Notes: generated by a model from the sequence alone, not told the origin. Numbered from the stretch's first letter, positions 41,269-51,114 are shown. The stretch: DNA of 64,000 nt from an uncultured Schumannella sp. (GCF_905479755.1 NZ_CAJQNT010000007.1:1-64000); one strand, 5' to 3'. A program made the numbers and translations.

Positions 41269-44200
41269 GCCGGATGCGCGCGCGACTCGCACAGCTGACC
41301 GCGCGGCTCGACGAGGCAGGTCTGGGCGTTGGGGGTCCCGGCCCGCTCGTCGGGTTGACGGTGCTCGCCGTGCTGCGCGCGGTCGCGCTCGTCGTGATCG
41401 CCGAGTCGATCGCGATCGGGGTGACCGCTCTCGCCGACGGCACGGAGGCCTGGCGCTCGGCCGCGAGCTTCGGGGCCGCCGCCGTGCTCGCGCGGGCAGC
41501 GCTCGGCTGGGCCGCGCAGACCGTCGCGGCGCGGCTCGCGATCCGGTCCACTCAGCGGCTGCGCCGCGACGTGGTCGAGCGCGCGCTCGAGGCGCCGGGG
41601 GAGGCGAGCGGCGGCACCGTCGTGCTCGCCACCAGCGGTCTCGACGAGTTGGATGCGTACTACCGGCAGGTGGTGCCCGCGGCCGTGTCGGCAGCGGTCG
41701 TGCCGCTTGTGATCGGGCTGCGCATCCTCGGAACTGACTGGCTGAGCGCCCTCATCGTCGCGCTCACGCTGCCGCTCGTGCCGCTGTTCATGGCGCTCAT
41801 CGGCATGCACACCCGCGACCAGGTCGATCGCGCGACCGGCGCGCTCGAGCGGCTCGGCGACCACCTCGTCGAACTCGCCCGCGGCCTGCCGGTGCTCGTC
41901 GGGCTGGGCCGGGTCGCCGAGCAGACGCGCGCCCTCGCCCGCATTCAAGACGACTACCGTGAGCGCACGCTCGCGACCCTGCGCGTCGCGTTCCTCTCAG
42001 CGCTCGCGCTCGAACTGATCGGCACCATCTCGGTCGCGCTCGTCGCGGTCGCGATCGGCTTGCGGTTGGTCGAAGGGCAGCTCGGCCTCGAGGTCGGGCT
42101 TGCCGTGCTGATTCTCGCGCCCGAGGTCTACGCGGCCGTCCGCGAGGTCGGGGTCGCCTTCCACGCCGCGCAGGGCGGCCTCGGTGCCCTCCGCCGTGCG
42201 CGCGAGGTGGTGCGTCAGCCCGCGGTCGCCGGGTGGCGGCGCGTCGACGACCGTCTCCCGGCCGCCCACGTTGACGCCCTCCGCGTGCGCTACGCGGGGC
42301 GCGAGGATGCGGCCGTCTCGGACCTCACCGCCGACTTCGCGCCGGGAACCATCACGGCGCTCACTGGCCCGAGCGGCGCCGGCAAGTCGACCGTGCTCGC
42401 GGCCCTCGTCGGCGCGCTGAGCGCCGACGCCGAGGTGCAGGGCACCGTGCGCGTGCCGCGCGGGCCCATCGCGTACGCGGCGCAGTCCCCGCGGCTCGTC
42501 GCCGCGTCGCCGCGCGACGAACTCGCCCTCACCAGCGCCTCGGCGCAGGAGATCGAGCGGATGCTCGCGGTGCTGGATCTGAGCGCGGTGGAGGGGAGGC
42601 ATCCGGCTCTCCTCAGCCCGGGGGAGCGGCGCCGTGTCGCCGTCGCGCGCGCGCTGCTGCTCGCGCCCGCGGCCGCCCTCGTCGTGCTCGACGAGCCGAC
42701 CGCGCACCTGGATGCGGCGCACGCCGAACTGGTGCGCCTGGAGATCCGGCGGCTGCGCACGGCGGCCCCGATCGTGCTCGTCTCGCACGAGCCCGAAACG
42801 GTCGCCCTCGCCGACATCCGAATCCCGATCGCGCCGTCCGCCGTGGCCGACCCGCCCGCAGTGGTTCGCTTCTCCGGAGAATTTGCGGATGCCGGTCCCG
42901 CTGCCCCCGTGGTTTCGGCGCACCGCGCCGAAACCTCCGGAGAAACGACACACTCGGAGCCGAGTTCGGCAAGCGCAGCGCAGACCGAACCCGCCCGGAT
43001 GCCGATCCTCGCCCGCGCCGCCCTCGCGATCCTGCTGGGCCTGGCCGCGACCGGCTTCGGGATGGCACTGTCGGCGGTCTCGGGATGGCTCATCGTGCGT
43101 GCGAGTGAGCAGCCCGACCTCATGTACCTCTTGGTCGCGATCGTCGGGGTGCGGTTCTTCGGCATCGGGCGCGCGGTCGCGCGTTACACCGAGCGGCTCG
43201 TCACCCACGACGCCGTGTTCCGTGCCAGCGACGCGCTGCGCTTGCGGGTGTGGCACGCGATCGCGGCCCGCGGGGCGGCCTCGGCGCGACTTCGGGAGGG
43301 CGGCACCGCCGTCGACTACCTCGTCACCCTCGTGCACGAGGTGCGCGACCTCGCTCCGCGCGTGATCTCCCCGCTCCTCATCGGCGTGCTCAGCGTCGTC
43401 GGGGTCGTCATCACCACCGCGTTCGTGCTGCCCGAGTTGACGTTCGTGGTCGCCGCGACGCTCGTCGCCGGGGTCGGGATCGCCGTGCTCGTGACCGCGC
43501 TCGCCGACCGCCGCGGAGCCGGTCCGCGGCTCGAGGCGCGCACGGCGCACACCGCCGCGCTCGCCGCGTTGCTGCGCGGCGCCGACGAGGTGCGCGCCGC
43601 CGGGATCGCTCCCGCGGCTCTCGCCGAACTCGACCGGCTCGCCGAGCGTTCCTCGCAACTCGCGCGCCGGGCCGCCCGCGCGGAGGGGGCGGGTGCCGCG
43701 GTCGCGGTCGTCGCCCTCGTCGGTCTTGCCGTCATGGTCCCGACGATCGCGGCGCCGCTCGTCGCCGCGGGCGCCACGAGCGCGCCCACGGTCGCCGTGA
43801 TCGCCCTGCTTGCGCTCGCGACCCTCGACCCTGCGCTCGCCCTCGTCGAGGCGACCCGGCTGTCGCCGCGGCTGAGTGCGTCCTGGCGTCGCCTGTCGGC
43901 GCTGCGAGTTCCCATGGAGGCGCCGGCACCTGCCGCCACGCCGGCCACCGCACGCACGTCGGTACCCGCCGCCGCGCCCGCGGCCGATGCACCGCACCCC
44001 GCGGTCGCGCCGCGCGGCCTCACGCTCACCTCGTTGGCGGCCCGCTGGCCCGGCACCGATTCCCTCGTGTTCGACGGCATCACCGCCCAGGTCGGGCGCG
44101 GCGAGTGGCTCCAGGTGAGCGGCCCGTCGGGGGCTGGTAAGTCCACGCTGCTGACGGTGCTTCTCGGCGGGCTGAGTCCGGCATCCGGTGCGGTCAGCCT

Positions 44201-44732
44201 CGACGGCGCGCCACTGGTCGCGCCCGGTGACGCCGACGCGGAGGGGCGCCGCCAGGTCGCCTGGTGCCCGCAGGACGCGCTGCTGTTCTCCTCCACCGTT
44301 CGGGCGAACCTGCGGATCGCCCGCCCACGCGGCCACGAGCCGAACGACGCGGACATTCGCGAGACGCTCGAGCGCGTCGGTCTCGGTCGCCTGCTCGCGA
44401 GCATGCCCGCCGGTCTCGACACGCGGGTCGGTTCGGGCGGTGCGGCTCTCTCGGGCGGCGAACGCCAGCGGCTCGCGGTCGCGCGGGCGCTCTTGACCGA
44501 TGCCGAGGTGGTGCTGCTCGACGAGCCGACCGCCCACCTGGATGCCGAAGGCGCCGCCGCGCTCATGGCAGACCTGCGGCGCGCGACCTCCGATCGCATC
44601 GTGGTGCTCGTCTCGCACCGGGCCGCAGATGCCGCTGCGGGCGACGCACGCATCCTCCTCGGCGACGCGTCGAGCGGCGTCCCGGTCGAGCCGACGTCTC
44701 CTCGATTCGAACCCCTCGCGACGGTACGGTAG
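41265..44732 (+). CDS. cydDC: Fused CydD-CydC heterodimeric ABC exporter for bd oxidase assembly
   Basis: 1155 residues: CydD half (membrane ~10-300; ATPase with Walker A GPSGAGKST near 367, LSPGERRR signature, VVLDEPTAHLD) and CydC half (membrane ~580-870; Walker A GPSGAGKST near 952, LSGGERQRL, VLLDEPTAHLD). CydDC exports glutathione/cysteine-type thiols or haem-related reductant needed to assemble bd oxidase; separate genes in enteric bacteria are one chain here. GTG 41265. The inter-half linker (residues ~533-565) is encoded by a 95-bp inverted-repeat element also found at 50 kb, an insertion kept in frame. A second low-complexity Pro/Ala linker lies near 890. Confidence 0.93.
42860..42954. 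repeat. 95-bp inverted-repeat element inside cydDC
   Basis: 20-bp arms AGTGGTTCGCTTCTCCGGAG (42860-42879) and CTCCGGAGAAACGACACACT (42935-42954), complementary at 17 of 20. An internal hairpin GTTTCGGCG/CGCCGAAAC lies at about 42911-42933. A sister element of exactly the same length is intergenic at 50022-50116. Here it is translated as part of the CydD-CydC linker. Confidence 0.85.
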
Positions 44733-44765
44733 AGTAACTCGTCGGCCCCGCTTCGGTGAGGCCAT

Positions 44766-44837
44766 TGGGGTATGGTGTAATTGGCAACACGGCTGATTCT
44801 GGTTCAGTTGTTCTTGGTTCGAGTCCAGGTACCCCAG
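44766..44837 (+). tRNA. tRNA-Gln (CTG anticodon)
   Basis: A cloverleaf can be drawn: acceptor TGGGGTA/TACCCCA, D arm GTGTAATTGGCAAC, anticodon stem GCTGA/TCAGT with loop TTCTGGT (anticodon CTG), T arm around GGTTCGAGTCC, discriminator G. The 3' CCA is not encoded. It lies 33 bp after cydDC and is followed by a terminator. Confidence 0.92.
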
Positions 44838-44856
44838 CAGTTTCTGCACAAGTCTC

Positions 44857-44881
44857 GCCCCGTTCGCGGGGCTTTTCTTTT
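44857..44881 (+). terminator. Intrinsic terminator after tRNA-Gln
   Basis: Stem GCCCCG, loop TTCG, stem CGGGGC, then TTTTCTTTT: a textbook rho-independent terminator 20 bp after the tRNA. Confidence 0.9.
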
Positions 44882-44978
44882 GCGCGGCCGCGCCCGGGAT
44901 CACGCGGTCGGGCCTGCCTCCATTCGCCCCTAGGGTGAAAGCACTCTTTTGTTTTCTTCAACCCCGCAGGATGCCTTC

Positions 44979-45815
44979 ATGACGACCGATTCCGCCACCC
45001 CCTCTCCCGTGCGCCGCTATCTGGCGCTCGCCCTGGTCGGGGTGATCGGCGGCGTGCTGTCGGGCGCGTTCGGCGTCGGTGGTGGCATCGTGATGGTGCC
45101 GTTGCTCATCTGGCTGGTGAGGTTCGACCAGCGGCACGCGGCCGCGACCTCGCTCGTCGCGATCCTGCCGACGGCGATCGCGGGCGCCTCGACCTACCTG
45201 GTGCAGGGCGAGGTGAACGTCATCGCCGGTCTGCTGATCGCCGCGGGCGGCATCGTCGGCTCGATCATCGGCACGCGCCTGCTCAAGCGGCTGCCGCTCG
45301 GCTGGTTGCGCTGGCTGTTCATCGCTCTGCTGGTGGTCGTCGCGGTGCAGACGATTCTCGAGCCGCCGTCGCGCGGCGTCGACCTGGAGCTCACCACGTG
45401 GACGATCGTCGGCCTCGTCGGGCTCGGCCTCGCCATGGGAATCGCCGCGGGCCTCTTCGGCATCGGCGGTGGCGTCGTCGCCGTGCCCGTCTTGATCGCC
45501 CTGTTCGGGATGGGTGACCTGGTCGCGAAGGGGACCTCGCTACTGGCCATGATCCCGACCGCGACCACGGGGTCGATTGCGAACATCCGCAACCGACTCG
45601 TGCGACTCTCGGACGGGCTGATCGTCGGCGTCTTCGCGACCGGCGCGAGCTTCGGCGGCGTCGCCCTCGCGTTCTGGATGGAGCCGCGGATCGCCGCGAT
45701 CCTGTTCGCACTGCTCGTGCTGTTCACCTCGGTGCAGCTGTCGATCCGCGCGATCAAGGCGCACCGCGCCGCCCGCAAGGACAAGCCCGACACCGACGGT
45801 CCCGCTGCCAGCTAG
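44979..45815 (+). CDS. TSUP (TauE/SafE) family membrane permease
   Basis: 278 residues with about eight transmembrane segments and the duplicated family motif: GGVLSGAFGVGGGIVMVPLLI near 30 and AAGLFGIGGGVVAVPVLI near 170. TSUP proteins export or import sulfite, sulfoacetate, taurine or similar anions. ATG 44979 with AGGA upstream; an earlier in-frame ATG lacks support. Substrate unknown; no sulfonate catabolic genes are adjacent. Converges on the MBL-fold gene. Confidence 0.9.
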   Translation: MTTDSATPSPVRRYLALALVGVIGGVLSGAFGVGGGIVMVPLLIWLVRFDQRHAAATSLVAILPTAIAGASTYLVQGEVNVIAGLLIAAGGIVGSIIGTRLLKRLPLGWLRWLFIALLVVVAVQTILEPPSRGVDLELTTWTIVGLVGLGLAMGIAAGLFGIGGGVVAVPVLIALFGMGDLVAKGTSLLAMIPTATTGSIANIRNRLVRLSDGLIVGVFATGASFGGVALAFWMEPRIAAILFALLVLFTSVQLSIRAIKAHRAARKDKPDTDGPAAS

Positions 45816-45836
45816 CCGGACGCGGGATCGCAGGCG

Positions 45837-46469
45837 TTACAGTTCGGCGGATTCCCCGGCCTCGAGCACGAAGAACTCGCCGCCGCGCTCGGTCGTCGCC
45901 CGCTCCAGGCGCGGGCGGTGGACGCCGAATCCCGCGACCGACAGCGTCATTTCGTGGATCGGGAACACCCGCTTCGCGCCGACCGCGAGCACGTAGTCCA
46001 TCGCCTCGCCGATCTTCAGCCACGGGGCCCCGATCGGTGCCGCGAGAGTGCCGACCGGCACCTCGGGCACGGTGTAGGAGTCGCCGGGGTGGAACAGTTC
46101 GTCGTTGACGAGCACGCCCAGGTTGTCGACGACCGGGATCGACGAGTGGATGACGTTGTGCCGCCCGCCGAAGAACTGCAGCGTGAACGCGCCGACCTCG
46201 ACGCGCTGACCGGCCGTCATCACCTCGATCTCGAACTCGCTTGCCGCGCCCGCGACGCCCTGCGGGCCGAAGATGCGGGCATCCGGTGCGTCGTCGAGGA
46301 TCCGGCGCAGTTGCTCGGGCGTCCAGTGGTCGGCGTGTTCGTGCGTGATGACGATCGCGACGGTGCCGTGGAAGTCGGGTGGCGTCAGGAAGGAGCCCGG
46401 GTCGATCACCAGCAGGTCGTCGGCGCGTTCAATCACGAGGGTGGAGTGTTCGTACTTCGTCAGCTTCAC
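45837..46469 (-). CDS. MBL-fold metal-dependent hydrolase, UlaG-like
   Basis: 210 residues with the metallo-beta-lactamase motif THEHADHW near residue 43, an upstream GG-less start (MKLTKYEHSTLVIE), GGRHNVIHSSIP and a later FPIHEM His. It resembles the UlaG/L-ascorbate-6-phosphate lactonase-like group of small hydrolases. ATG 46469, 34 bp from a divergent esterase. The substrate is unknown. Confidence 0.85.
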   Translation of the reverse strand: MKLTKYEHSTLVIERADDLLVIDPGSFLTPPDFHGTVAIVITHEHADHWTPEQLRRILDDAPDARIFGPQGVAGAASEFEIEVMTAGQRVEVGAFTLQFFGGRHNVIHSSIPVVDNLGVLVNDELFHPGDSYTVPEVPVGTLAAPIGAPWLKIGEAMDYVLAVGAKRVFPIHEMTLSVAGFGVHRPRLERATTERGGEFFVLEAGESAEL

Positions 46470-46503
46470 ACGGCGAGCGTACTCGCGCCGCTATCGTGGC
46501 GAT

Positions 46504-47472
46504 GTGTTTGTTGACCTTCCCGAAGCCCAGCTGCGTGAATATCAGAGCTCGCAGGTAGACCCCGCCGATTTCGACGAGTTCTGGTCTCGCACGATCGCCG
46601 AGGCCCGCGCCGCGGGTGGCGAAGTCACACTGACCCCGGTCGACACGGGACTGGTGACCGTTGACGTGTTCGATGTGACCTTCCCCGGGTTCGCCGGGGA
46701 ACCGGTCAAGGGCTGGTTGCGCCTGCCCGCGCAGCGCAGCGGTCCGCTTCCCACGGTCGTCGAGTACGTCGGATACGGCGGGGGGCGCGGGCGCCCCACC
46801 GAGAACCTGTTGTACGCCTCGGCGGGCTTCGCCCACTTCCACATGGACACGCGCGGCCAGGGCTCGACCTGGTCGCCCGGCGCGACCGCCGACTCGGCCG
46901 CGAGCGGTCCGCAGATCCCCGGCTTCATGTCGCGCGGCGTCGACTCTCGAGAGACCTACTACTACCGGCGTGTCTTCACGGATGCGGTGCGCGCGGTGGA
47001 CGCCGCGCGCTCGCTCGACGTGGTGGACTCGTCGCGCGTCGCGGTGGTGGGTGGCAGCCAGGGCGGCGGCATCAGCTTGGCCGTGGCCGGCCTCGTCGAG
47101 GGTCTCGTGGCGGCCGTGCCGAGCGTCCCGTTCCTCTGCGACTTCCCGCGCGCCCTGACGATCCACGATTCGGAGCCGTATCACGAGCTCGTGCGCTACC
47201 TGCGCACGCACCGCGAGAAGGTCGGGCAGGTCTTCGAGACCCTCTCGTACTTCGACGGGGTGAACTTCGCCACGCGCGCGAGCGTGCCGGCCTGGTTCTC
47301 GGTGGCGCTCATGGACGAGACTTGCAAGCCTTCGACGGTATTCGGTGCATTCAACGCCTACGCGGGCCCCAAACAGATCGACGTCTGGCCGTTCAACGGT
47401 CACGAGGGCGGCGGGCCGGACGCCCTCGCCCGCACGGTGACGTTGCTGCACGGCGTCTTCGGCACCGCCTGA
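46504..47472 (+). CDS. Acetyl-xylan esterase / cephalosporin-C deacetylase-family hydrolase
   Basis: 322 residues, alpha/beta hydrolase of carbohydrate esterase family 7. Nucleophile Ser in GGSQGGG near residue 185, Asp in LMDETCKPST near 275, His in GHEGGG near 305, and the CE7 signature RGQGS with a preceding HFHMDTRGQG. It deacetylates acetylated xylo-oligosaccharides or similar esters. GTG start 46504. TATCGT (46492-46497) ends six bases before it, so the transcript is probably leaderless. No signal peptide, hence a cytoplasmic enzyme. Confidence 0.9.
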   Translation: MFVDLPEAQLREYQSSQVDPADFDEFWSRTIAEARAAGGEVTLTPVDTGLVTVDVFDVTFPGFAGEPVKGWLRLPAQRSGPLPTVVEYVGYGGGRGRPTENLLYASAGFAHFHMDTRGQGSTWSPGATADSAASGPQIPGFMSRGVDSRETYYYRRVFTDAVRAVDAARSLDVVDSSRVAVVGGSQGGGISLAVAGLVEGLVAAVPSVPFLCDFPRALTIHDSEPYHELVRYLRTHREKVGQVFETLSYFDGVNFATRASVPAWFSVALMDETCKPSTVFGAFNAYAGPKQIDVWPFNGHEGGGPDALARTVTLLHGVFGTA

Positions 47473-47500
47473 GTGTTCGCTGGCAGCTGCCAGCGACTAG

Positions 47501-47515
47501 TACCCCCTAGGGGTA
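47501..47515. promoter_or_regulatory. CsoR operator at the csoR-copB promoter
   Basis: TACCCC-CTA-GGGGTA, the typical CsoR-family G/C-tract inverted repeat, 12 bp before the csoR GTG and so overlapping its promoter. Autoregulation and copper induction of csoR-copB are expected. Confidence 0.85.
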
Positions 47516-47526
47516 TCATCGGTCGG

Positions 47527-47808
47527 GTGATCGAGGACATCAAGAAGCGCGCCCTGCACCGGACCAAGATCCTGCAGGGGCAGTTGCGCGGCGTCCAAAA
47601 GATGATCGAGAACGAGGATTACTGCGTCGACATCATCACGCAGTCCCTCGCGATCCAGAGTTCGCTGCGCAGTCTCAACAAGCTCCTCGTCGAAAACCAC
47701 CTGCGCACGCACGTCGGCGAGATGTTCGACGCCGGGGCCGAATCGCGCGACGCGGCCGTTGCCGAACTGCTGACGGTCTTCGAACTGCAGAACAACCGAG
47801 GGAACTGA
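47527..47808 (+). CDS. csoR: CsoR-family copper-sensing repressor
   Basis: 93 residues, all-helical DUF156 fold (IEDIKKRALHRTKILQGQLRGVQKMIE in parts). Copper-site positions read C33 (EDYCVDI), H58 (ENHLR) and H62, so the classical Cys-His-Cys set has His in the third place; metal preference could therefore be altered. GTG start 47527. It sits under a CsoR operator and is followed by the P-type ATPase gene 1 bp later. The same operator type occurs before other copper genes at 60.4 and 62.8 kb, which have no csoR of their own in view. Confidence 0.88.
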   Translation: MIEDIKKRALHRTKILQGQLRGVQKMIENEDYCVDIITQSLAIQSSLRSLNKLLVENHLRTHVGEMFDAGAESRDAAVAELLTVFELQNNRGN

Positions 47809-47809
47809 G

Positions 47810-49981
47810 ATGGCACGCGACACCGCCACGCACGACCACGAGCATCACGACCACGAGCATCACGAGCACGACCATCACGGCGCGCGTGACGACCGAAGCC
47901 CGGGACGGGCTTCGGCGCTGGCGTCGCATCATGGGCCAGAAATGGCCCATGATCATCGCTCCAGCGCGCACGACCACGGCGCTCACGACCACAGCGCCCA
48001 CGACCCGGCGCGGTTCAAGAAGCTGTTCTGGATCTCGCTGGTTCTGACCATCCCGACGCTCGTCTTCTCGACCGGTCTCCAAGACATCCTGGGCCTGTCG
48101 GGGCCGCGGTTCCCCGGCAGCCAGTTCATTCCCGCCGCCTTTGGCCTGGCGATCTTCGTCATCGGCGGGCGCATCTTCCTGCAGGGTGCCTGGCACGAGC
48201 TGCGCGCCAAGTCGCCCGGCATGATGACGCTCATCTCGCTCGCACTCGTCGTCGCCTTCGGCTACTCGGCCGCGGTCACGCTCGGCTTCGAGGGTATGGA
48301 CTTCTGGTGGGAGCTGTCGACCCTGGTCGTCATCATGCTGCTCGGCCACTGGATCGAGATGAGCGCCGTGATGGGCGCCCAGAACGCGCTCGGCGAGCTC
48401 GCCAAGCTCGTGCCCGACACCGCCGAGCGGGTGCGCGACGCCGATCACGCCGCACCGGATGCCGAAACCGAGAGCGTGCCGACCGCCGAGCTGCGGGTCG
48501 GCGACCTGCTGATCGTGCGGCCGGGTGAACGCGTCCCCGCCGACGGTGAAATCGTCGACGGCGAGGCCGAGCTCGACGAATCCCTGCTCACCGGCGAGTC
48601 CGCCGCCGTGGCGAAGCAGACCGGCGATCAGGTGGTCGGCGGCAGCGTCGTCGCGGGCGGCGCCCTCGTCGTCAGGGTGACCAAGCTCGGCGACGACACC
48701 GCGCTCGCCGGCATCATGCGCCTGGTCTCGGACGCGCAGTCCAGCAAATCCGGGCAGCAGCTGCTCGCCGACCGTGCCGCGGCGCTGCTGTTCTACGTCG
48801 CGGTGGGCGCCGCCGTCATCACCCTCGTCGCCTGGTACCTGCTGATGCCGGACGACCCGGCGTTCGTCATCAACCGCGTCGTCACGGTGCTCGTGATCGC
48901 GTGCCCGCACGCGCTCGGGCTCGCGATCCCGCTCGTCGCCCAGCTGTCGACCGCGATGGGTGCCAAGCGGGGCATCCTGATCCGCGAACGTGCCGCGCTC
49001 GAGACCGCGCGCGAGATCGATGTCGTGCTCTTCGACAAGACGGGCACGCTGACGCGCGGCGAGCTCGCGCTCTCGCGCTGGGTGCCGTCGCCCGGGCAGG
49101 AGGAGGAAGAGATCCTCCGGCTGGCGGCGGCCGTCGAATCGCGCTCCGAGCATCCGATCGCCCGGGCGATCGTCGCCGCGGCGAAGAAGCGCAAGCTGAA
49201 GCTCGGCCGGCCCAAGGGCTTCAAGGCGCTCGCGGGCCGCGGCGCGAGCGCCATCGTCGACGGACGCGAGCTGCGCGTCGTGAGCGGCCGCCAGGTCACC
49301 GGCGCCGGTCTTCGGCTCGAGAACGGGCTTGTGAACGAGTCGCGCGAGCTTGCCGCGAAGGGCCACACGCTCGTCTACCTCGTCGAGGGCGAGGAGGTGC
49401 TGGGCATCTTCGCGCTCGCGGACGCGGTGCGCGACGAGTCGGCCGAGGCCGTGAAGCTGCTTACTCAGCGCGGCATCCGCGTCGCCATGATGACCGGGGA
49501 TTCGCACGCCGTCGCCGACTGGGTGGCCGCGCAGCTCGGAATCACGGAGGTGTACGCCGAGGTCCTGCCGGACCAGAAGGCGGCGACCGTGGCGCGCATC
49601 CAGAACGGCGGGATGCACCGCGTCGCGATGGTCGGCGACGGCGTCAACGACGCTCCCGCGCTCGCGACCGCGGATCTCGGCATCGCGATCGGCGCGGGCA
49701 CCGATGTGGCGATCGAGTCGGCCGGCATCGTGCTCGCCTCGAGCGACCCGCGCGGAGTGGTCGACGCGATCACGCTGAGTCGGGCGACCTATCGCAAGAT
49801 GCTGCAGAACCTCGGCTGGGCGACCGGCTACAACGTGGTCGGGCTGCCGCTCGCGGCGGGCGTGCTCGCCGGGGTCGGGTTCCTCATGCCGCCCGCGGTG
49901 GGCGCGATCGTGATGAGCGTCTCGACGATCGTGGTGGCGCTCAACGCGCAGCTGCTCCGCTTCGTGCGCTTCGCCCGCTGA
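47810..49981 (+). CDS. copB: Copper-translocating P1B-type ATPase, CopB-like
   Basis: 723 residues. A His/Asp-rich N-terminal tail (first ~65 residues; repeats of HDHEHH and AHDHGAHDHS) replaces HMA domains. P-type core with TGES near 264, the transmembrane metal motif CPH (IACPHALGLAIP, ~363-372), DKTGTL near 409, HP region (SEHPIARAI) and GDGVNDAPAL. The CPH motif and His-rich tail mark the P1B-3/CopB group, exporting Cu(II)/Cu(I) or Ag(I). Directly downstream of csoR. An AT-rich-free inverted repeat GAAGCCCGTCCCGGGCTTCG-like stretch occurs in the tail region without breaking the frame. Confidence 0.92.
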   Translation: MARDTATHDHEHHDHEHHEHDHHGARDDRSPGRASALASHHGPEMAHDHRSSAHDHGAHDHSAHDPARFKKLFWISLVLTIPTLVFSTGLQDILGLSGPRFPGSQFIPAAFGLAIFVIGGRIFLQGAWHELRAKSPGMMTLISLALVVAFGYSAAVTLGFEGMDFWWELSTLVVIMLLGHWIEMSAVMGAQNALGELAKLVPDTAERVRDADHAAPDAETESVPTAELRVGDLLIVRPGERVPADGEIVDGEAELDESLLTGESAAVAKQTGDQVVGGSVVAGGALVVRVTKLGDDTALAGIMRLVSDAQSSKSGQQLLADRAAALLFYVAVGAAVITLVAWYLLMPDDPAFVINRVVTVLVIACPHALGLAIPLVAQLSTAMGAKRGILIRERAALETAREIDVVLFDKTGTLTRGELALSRWVPSPGQEEEEILRLAAAVESRSEHPIARAIVAAAKKRKLKLGRPKGFKALAGRGASAIVDGRELRVVSGRQVTGAGLRLENGLVNESRELAAKGHTLVYLVEGEEVLGIFALADAVRDESAEAVKLLTQRGIRVAMMTGDSHAVADWVAAQLGITEVYAEVLPDQKAATVARIQNGGMHRVAMVGDGVNDAPALATADLGIAIGAGTDVAIESAGIVLASSDPRGVVDAITLSRATYRKMLQNLGWATGYNVVGLPLAAGVLAGVGFLMPPAVGAIVMSVSTIVVALNAQLLRFVRFAR

Positions 49982-50021
49982 CGCGCGCTCCACGCCCGCG
50001 CTCCCGCGCATCCGCCCGCCC

Positions 50022-50116
50022 AGTGTGTCGTTTCTCCGGAGAATCTGGTCACACGGGGGTGCTCGCCCCCGCCAAGTCGGGCGCGGCGCGCCAAACCTCC
50101 GGAAAAGCGACACACT
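50022..50116. repeat. 95-bp inverted-repeat element, intergenic copy
   Basis: Arms AGTGTGTCGTTTCTCCGGAG (50022-50041) and CTCCGGAAAAGCGACACACT (50097-50116), complementary at 18 of 20, with inner hairpin GGGGGTG/CGCCCCC. Same length, arm sequence and similar core to the element within cydDC. It lies between copB and the lipid kinase gene. Confidence 0.88.
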
Positions 50117-50138
50117 CGGGGACTGCCATACTCGGGGG

Positions 50139-51062
50139 ATGTCGACGATGCGGGCCCAGCACCTCGTCGTCGCCATCAATCCCTCGGCCTCATTCGGGTC
50201 GACGCGGGATGTCGGCCCGGCCGTCGTGCAGACCCTGCGGGCGCTCGGCCACACCGTCACGGCCCTCACCGAGCCGGATGCGGAATCACTGATCGCCTCC
50301 GCCCGCGCCGCGGTCGCGACCGGCCCCGACGCGCTCATCGTCGTCGGCGGCGACGGGATGGTGAACCTCGGCGCGAACCTGGTGGCGGGCACCGAGGTGC
50401 CGCTCGGCGTCATCCCCTCAGGCACCGGCAACGATATGTCGCGTGGCCTCGGGATTCCCCTCGACAACGCGGAGCAGGCGCTCGAGGCGCTCGCCGCCGC
50501 GCTGCAACGGCCCGCGCGCGTGATCGACGCCGTCCGCGTGCGCTGGGCGGACTCCGAGGCGCAGGCCGCGGGGGAGCGCTGGTTCGCCGGCTCGATGAGC
50601 GCCGGCTTCGACGCCATCGTCAACGAACGCGCCAACTCGATGCGTCACCCCAAGGGCCCCAGCCGATACATCCTGGCCCTGCTGGTCGAACTCACCCGGC
50701 TCACCCCGATCCGCTACCGGGTGACCCTCGACGATGAGGTGCTCGACCTCGAGGCGCTCATGGTCTCGATCGGCAACAACGTCTCCCTCGGCGGGGGAAT
50801 GAAGATCACCCCCGAGGCGCAACTCGACGACGGGCTGCTCGACATCATGATCGTGACGCCGCTGTCGCGGTTCGCATTTTTGCGCATCTTCCCGCGCGTG
50901 TTTGCGGGCACGCATGTCACCGATTCGCGCGTCATCATGCGGCGGGCGACGCGCATCCGCATCGAGGCTGACGGCATCGTGACCTACGGGGATGGTGAGC
51001 GTTTCGCACCTCTGCCGGTCGACATCGAGGTGGTGCCGGGGGCGCTCAGAGTGCTTGCCTGA
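50139..51062 (+). CDS. Diacylglycerol kinase / lipid kinase-family protein
   Basis: 307 residues of the DAGK catalytic fold: INPSASFGS at the N-terminus, VVGGDGMVNLGAN near 65 (GGDGT-type ATP loop), IPSGTGNDMSRGLGIP near 95 and NNVSLGGGMKITPEAQLDDGLLDI near 215 (in parts). It phosphorylates diacylglycerol or related lipids at the membrane. ATG 50139; CATACT at 50127-50132 ends six bases before it, so the transcript is likely leaderless, starting just past the 95-bp repeat. Confidence 0.9.
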   Translation: MSTMRAQHLVVAINPSASFGSTRDVGPAVVQTLRALGHTVTALTEPDAESLIASARAAVATGPDALIVVGGDGMVNLGANLVAGTEVPLGVIPSGTGNDMSRGLGIPLDNAEQALEALAAALQRPARVIDAVRVRWADSEAQAAGERWFAGSMSAGFDAIVNERANSMRHPKGPSRYILALLVELTRLTPIRYRVTLDDEVLDLEALMVSIGNNVSLGGGMKITPEAQLDDGLLDIMIVTPLSRFAFLRIFPRVFAGTHVTDSRVIMRRATRIRIEADGIVTYGDGERFAPLPVDIEVVPGALRVLA

Positions 51063-51114
51063 ACCGATTTGGGAAAGCCGCGGATGCTGTGGCATACTCG
51101 TACGGTTGTCGTCC

